Assembly: GCA_013400155.1 (NCBI GenBank)
Contig: VXBM01001657.1
Location: 10,921-74,920 of the forward strand
Length of the DNA stretch: 64,000 nt
Reading direction: 5' to 3'
DNA from: Helopsaltes ochotensis
Lineage: Eukaryota; Chordata; Aves; Passeriformes; Locustellidae
In this document: positions 62,101-64,000 of the stretch, piece after piece
Layout of the letters: the number at the start of each line of letters is the position of its first letter
How positions within the stretch are numbered: the stretch's first letter is position 1
The notes under the pieces: model-generated
The model's input: only the letters and a program-made list of their open reading frames with translations
Database searches by the model: none
Told to the model about the DNA's origin: nothing
Made by a program: the position numbers and the translations under genes

Positions 62101-64000
62101 TCTTCACTTTAAGTTGTTGTTTTATTTGCTACAGACTAAAAATTAGATATTCTTGGAGGTCCTCCAGGATGAAATACTATAAAATGAAAATGATTGCACT
62201 ATTATTTTAATTATTCCAATAAAGAGACTTGGAAAGCAAATATTTTAATAAAAAGAAATTCATTCTGCAGACTTACTAAGCATGAAATGGAAGTTAAGCA
62301 AAGTGTTCTGAACAGATGTAAAATTATGTTGATAAAATAGATTATTTCAGAGACCTTTCTTGTATTTCAGAAAAGTGAAATTACTTTCTAATTTAAGAGA
62401 TAAGGACAGGTATTTGAGAATCAGGTGCCTCCATCCTACAGACAAATAGATAAAGAAGTGCATAAGCAAATGATGTAGTTAACATTTGTTTCTTTGAAAT
62501 TTAAAAATTTTGCATTCACTTATATTATAAACAGAATACCTTTTGCTGAAACATAACACAGTAATTCCCCTGAAGTCAGCAGATGTGCACCAGTTGAGAG
62601 CCTGCTTTATTGTATGTATTCAGGTGCAATTGCATGACGACTATAATTGGTGTTGCAGTGATGTGAAGAATTAGCAAAACACAAATTAGAAGACATGTTA
62701 GTTTTTATTCATTTTATCCTTTAGAAAACATGAATAATCTTTGCTAATAATTTGCTTAAACAACAGGTATGCTTCTTTAAATATTCTTTATATCTGATTT
62801 TTTTTTCTTTCAATGTGAAATCTATCATTATTGCAAGGCCAGGACATGAAATTTGCAATTTATTTTTTTTTAATTAACTATGTTATATGATCCTAAGAGA
62901 ATACAGATTTTTGCGTGTCTGAATACTTTTTTAGCTAAAGCATCCTTGAAGATGTTTGTTCTTCCTGTTATGGACAGGTGCTTTTCAAAAATATTTCTAT
63001 AATTAGCCAGAAGTTCGAGGTCATTCTAAATGTCATGGGCTAGAGAAAAAGGTCTTCTAACTCTGCTTCATGTTCCAAATATTATTCTTTATGTTTTCAT
63101 TTCATCTTTCAATATACAAACTCAGTAAATATTCTCAAAATTTGTGACTCTCACTGTGGCAAATTCTATAAAGAGTTTAAATTAACACAGGGTATGTAAT
63201 TACAGTACCTTCCCTCTGACTGTCAACTTTGGAGTTCAGTTTAAATTACTTTAGCTGCAGGTAATAGGTTAAATTAGTCCCTGCTGTGCACCAAACTGCA
63301 GTAGCAAAACCGCTATTGCATTCTGAGTCAATTAACTTACTTTTGGTCCAGTTGTTTTTACATTTCACTGCAGCATAAATCTAATGTAGATACACTTTAG
63401 CATATCAAATGGAAGCAGTGCAGAAAGTACGTGCCTTCTTTTCCTTTCAAGTATAATTGAACTGTTTAAATGACAGAAAGCAAGAGGTTTCCTATCAAAA
63501 TAAATTGACTTGATTTTAAACTGGAAAAAAAAAACCAAAACCAACACCCTTCCTGAAAACAGAGACACTGAAAGAAAGAAGAGTTGGGGGATCTAATATT
63601 TCCTATTACATGAAATTAGGAAAAAACCTGCACGCACTCATTGATTGGCTGGAATTGACTAGACCAGAATCTGTAAACAGGCACATAGGAAGTTGTACGA
63701 ACTCTTCTATATGCAGACGTGAAGGAGTCCTCAATACCACCTTCCCCTTTGCCTGCAGTAGGTAAAGAATTGCATCAGAATTCAATTGTCATAAAGTTAG
63801 TATAGCTCTGAATTTTCTTATACAGGAAGTATATCCTACCTTTTTATCAGGTTATCAGATTTTGAATATAAATTCTTGAATTCTAGAGACTAATATAAAG
63901 ACTAAGTTCAATTTAATTAAAAGTGAGAAACTTAAAAAACATCATAATTTTTTTTGCTTTATGTGTTTAATTTTTAATGTTCCTCTTTTTAACTGCACTT
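59135..64000. other. Unique AT-rich non-coding DNA to the window end
   Basis: No gene or mobile element recognised. Frames are up to 98 codons (59955-60251) with no domain. The stretches 59620-59830 and 63230-63350 are compact, non-repetitive and motif-rich; see findings. A-rich tracts occur near 63523-63540. Confidence 0.5.

Overview
The window looks like non-coding nuclear DNA from a bird, most likely a songbird. It is AT-rich and contains no intact protein gene, tRNA, rRNA or CRISPR array that I can recognise. The longest open frames (about 90-190 codons) lie in repeats, in low-complexity tracts, or in sequence with no recognisable domain. The lineage call rests on the repeats. There are 5'-truncated CR1 LINE fragments, including one with the reverse-transcriptase FTDDTKL motif, and a varied set of solo LTRs whose ends and internal phrasing match what I know of avian endogenous retroviruses. 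Species and chromosome cannot be named from sequence reading alone.

Layout. 1-9 kb: unique AT-rich DNA with two minus-strand LTRs (2369-3041 and 5529-6274, the latter with a perfect 5-bp target duplication) and one plus-strand CpG-rich LTR (about 8213-8960). 11.4-12.4 kb: a 1-kb minus-strand CR1 copy. 14.1-26.2 kb: four plus-strand LTR-like blocks, one of which (21886-22509) has a perfect 5-bp target duplication. 26.2-32.3 kb: unique DNA, an A-rich block, a pyrimidine-rich block and TA-rich tracts. 32.3-34.4 kb: two CR1 fragments sharing a nearly identical block, with a minus-strand LTR abutting the second. 34.4-37.5 kb: a GC-richer stretch with short coding-like segments, possibly the relic of an exon-containing gene. 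37.5-64 kb: mostly unique DNA with LTRs at 42152-42815, 55810-56172 (6-bp target duplication, ERVK-like) and 58191-59134, a CR1 copy at 47.6-48.1 kb and a CR1 3' tail at 50.4-50.5 kb.

No genes can be said to work together here. The functional potential lies in LTR promoter/polyadenylation modules and in a few unique stretches that may be conserved regulatory elements. I did not find a new biological system. The most notable signals are the CR1/LTR rearrangement at 32.3-34.4 kb, the coding-like relic next to it, and the LTR insertions datable by their target duplications.
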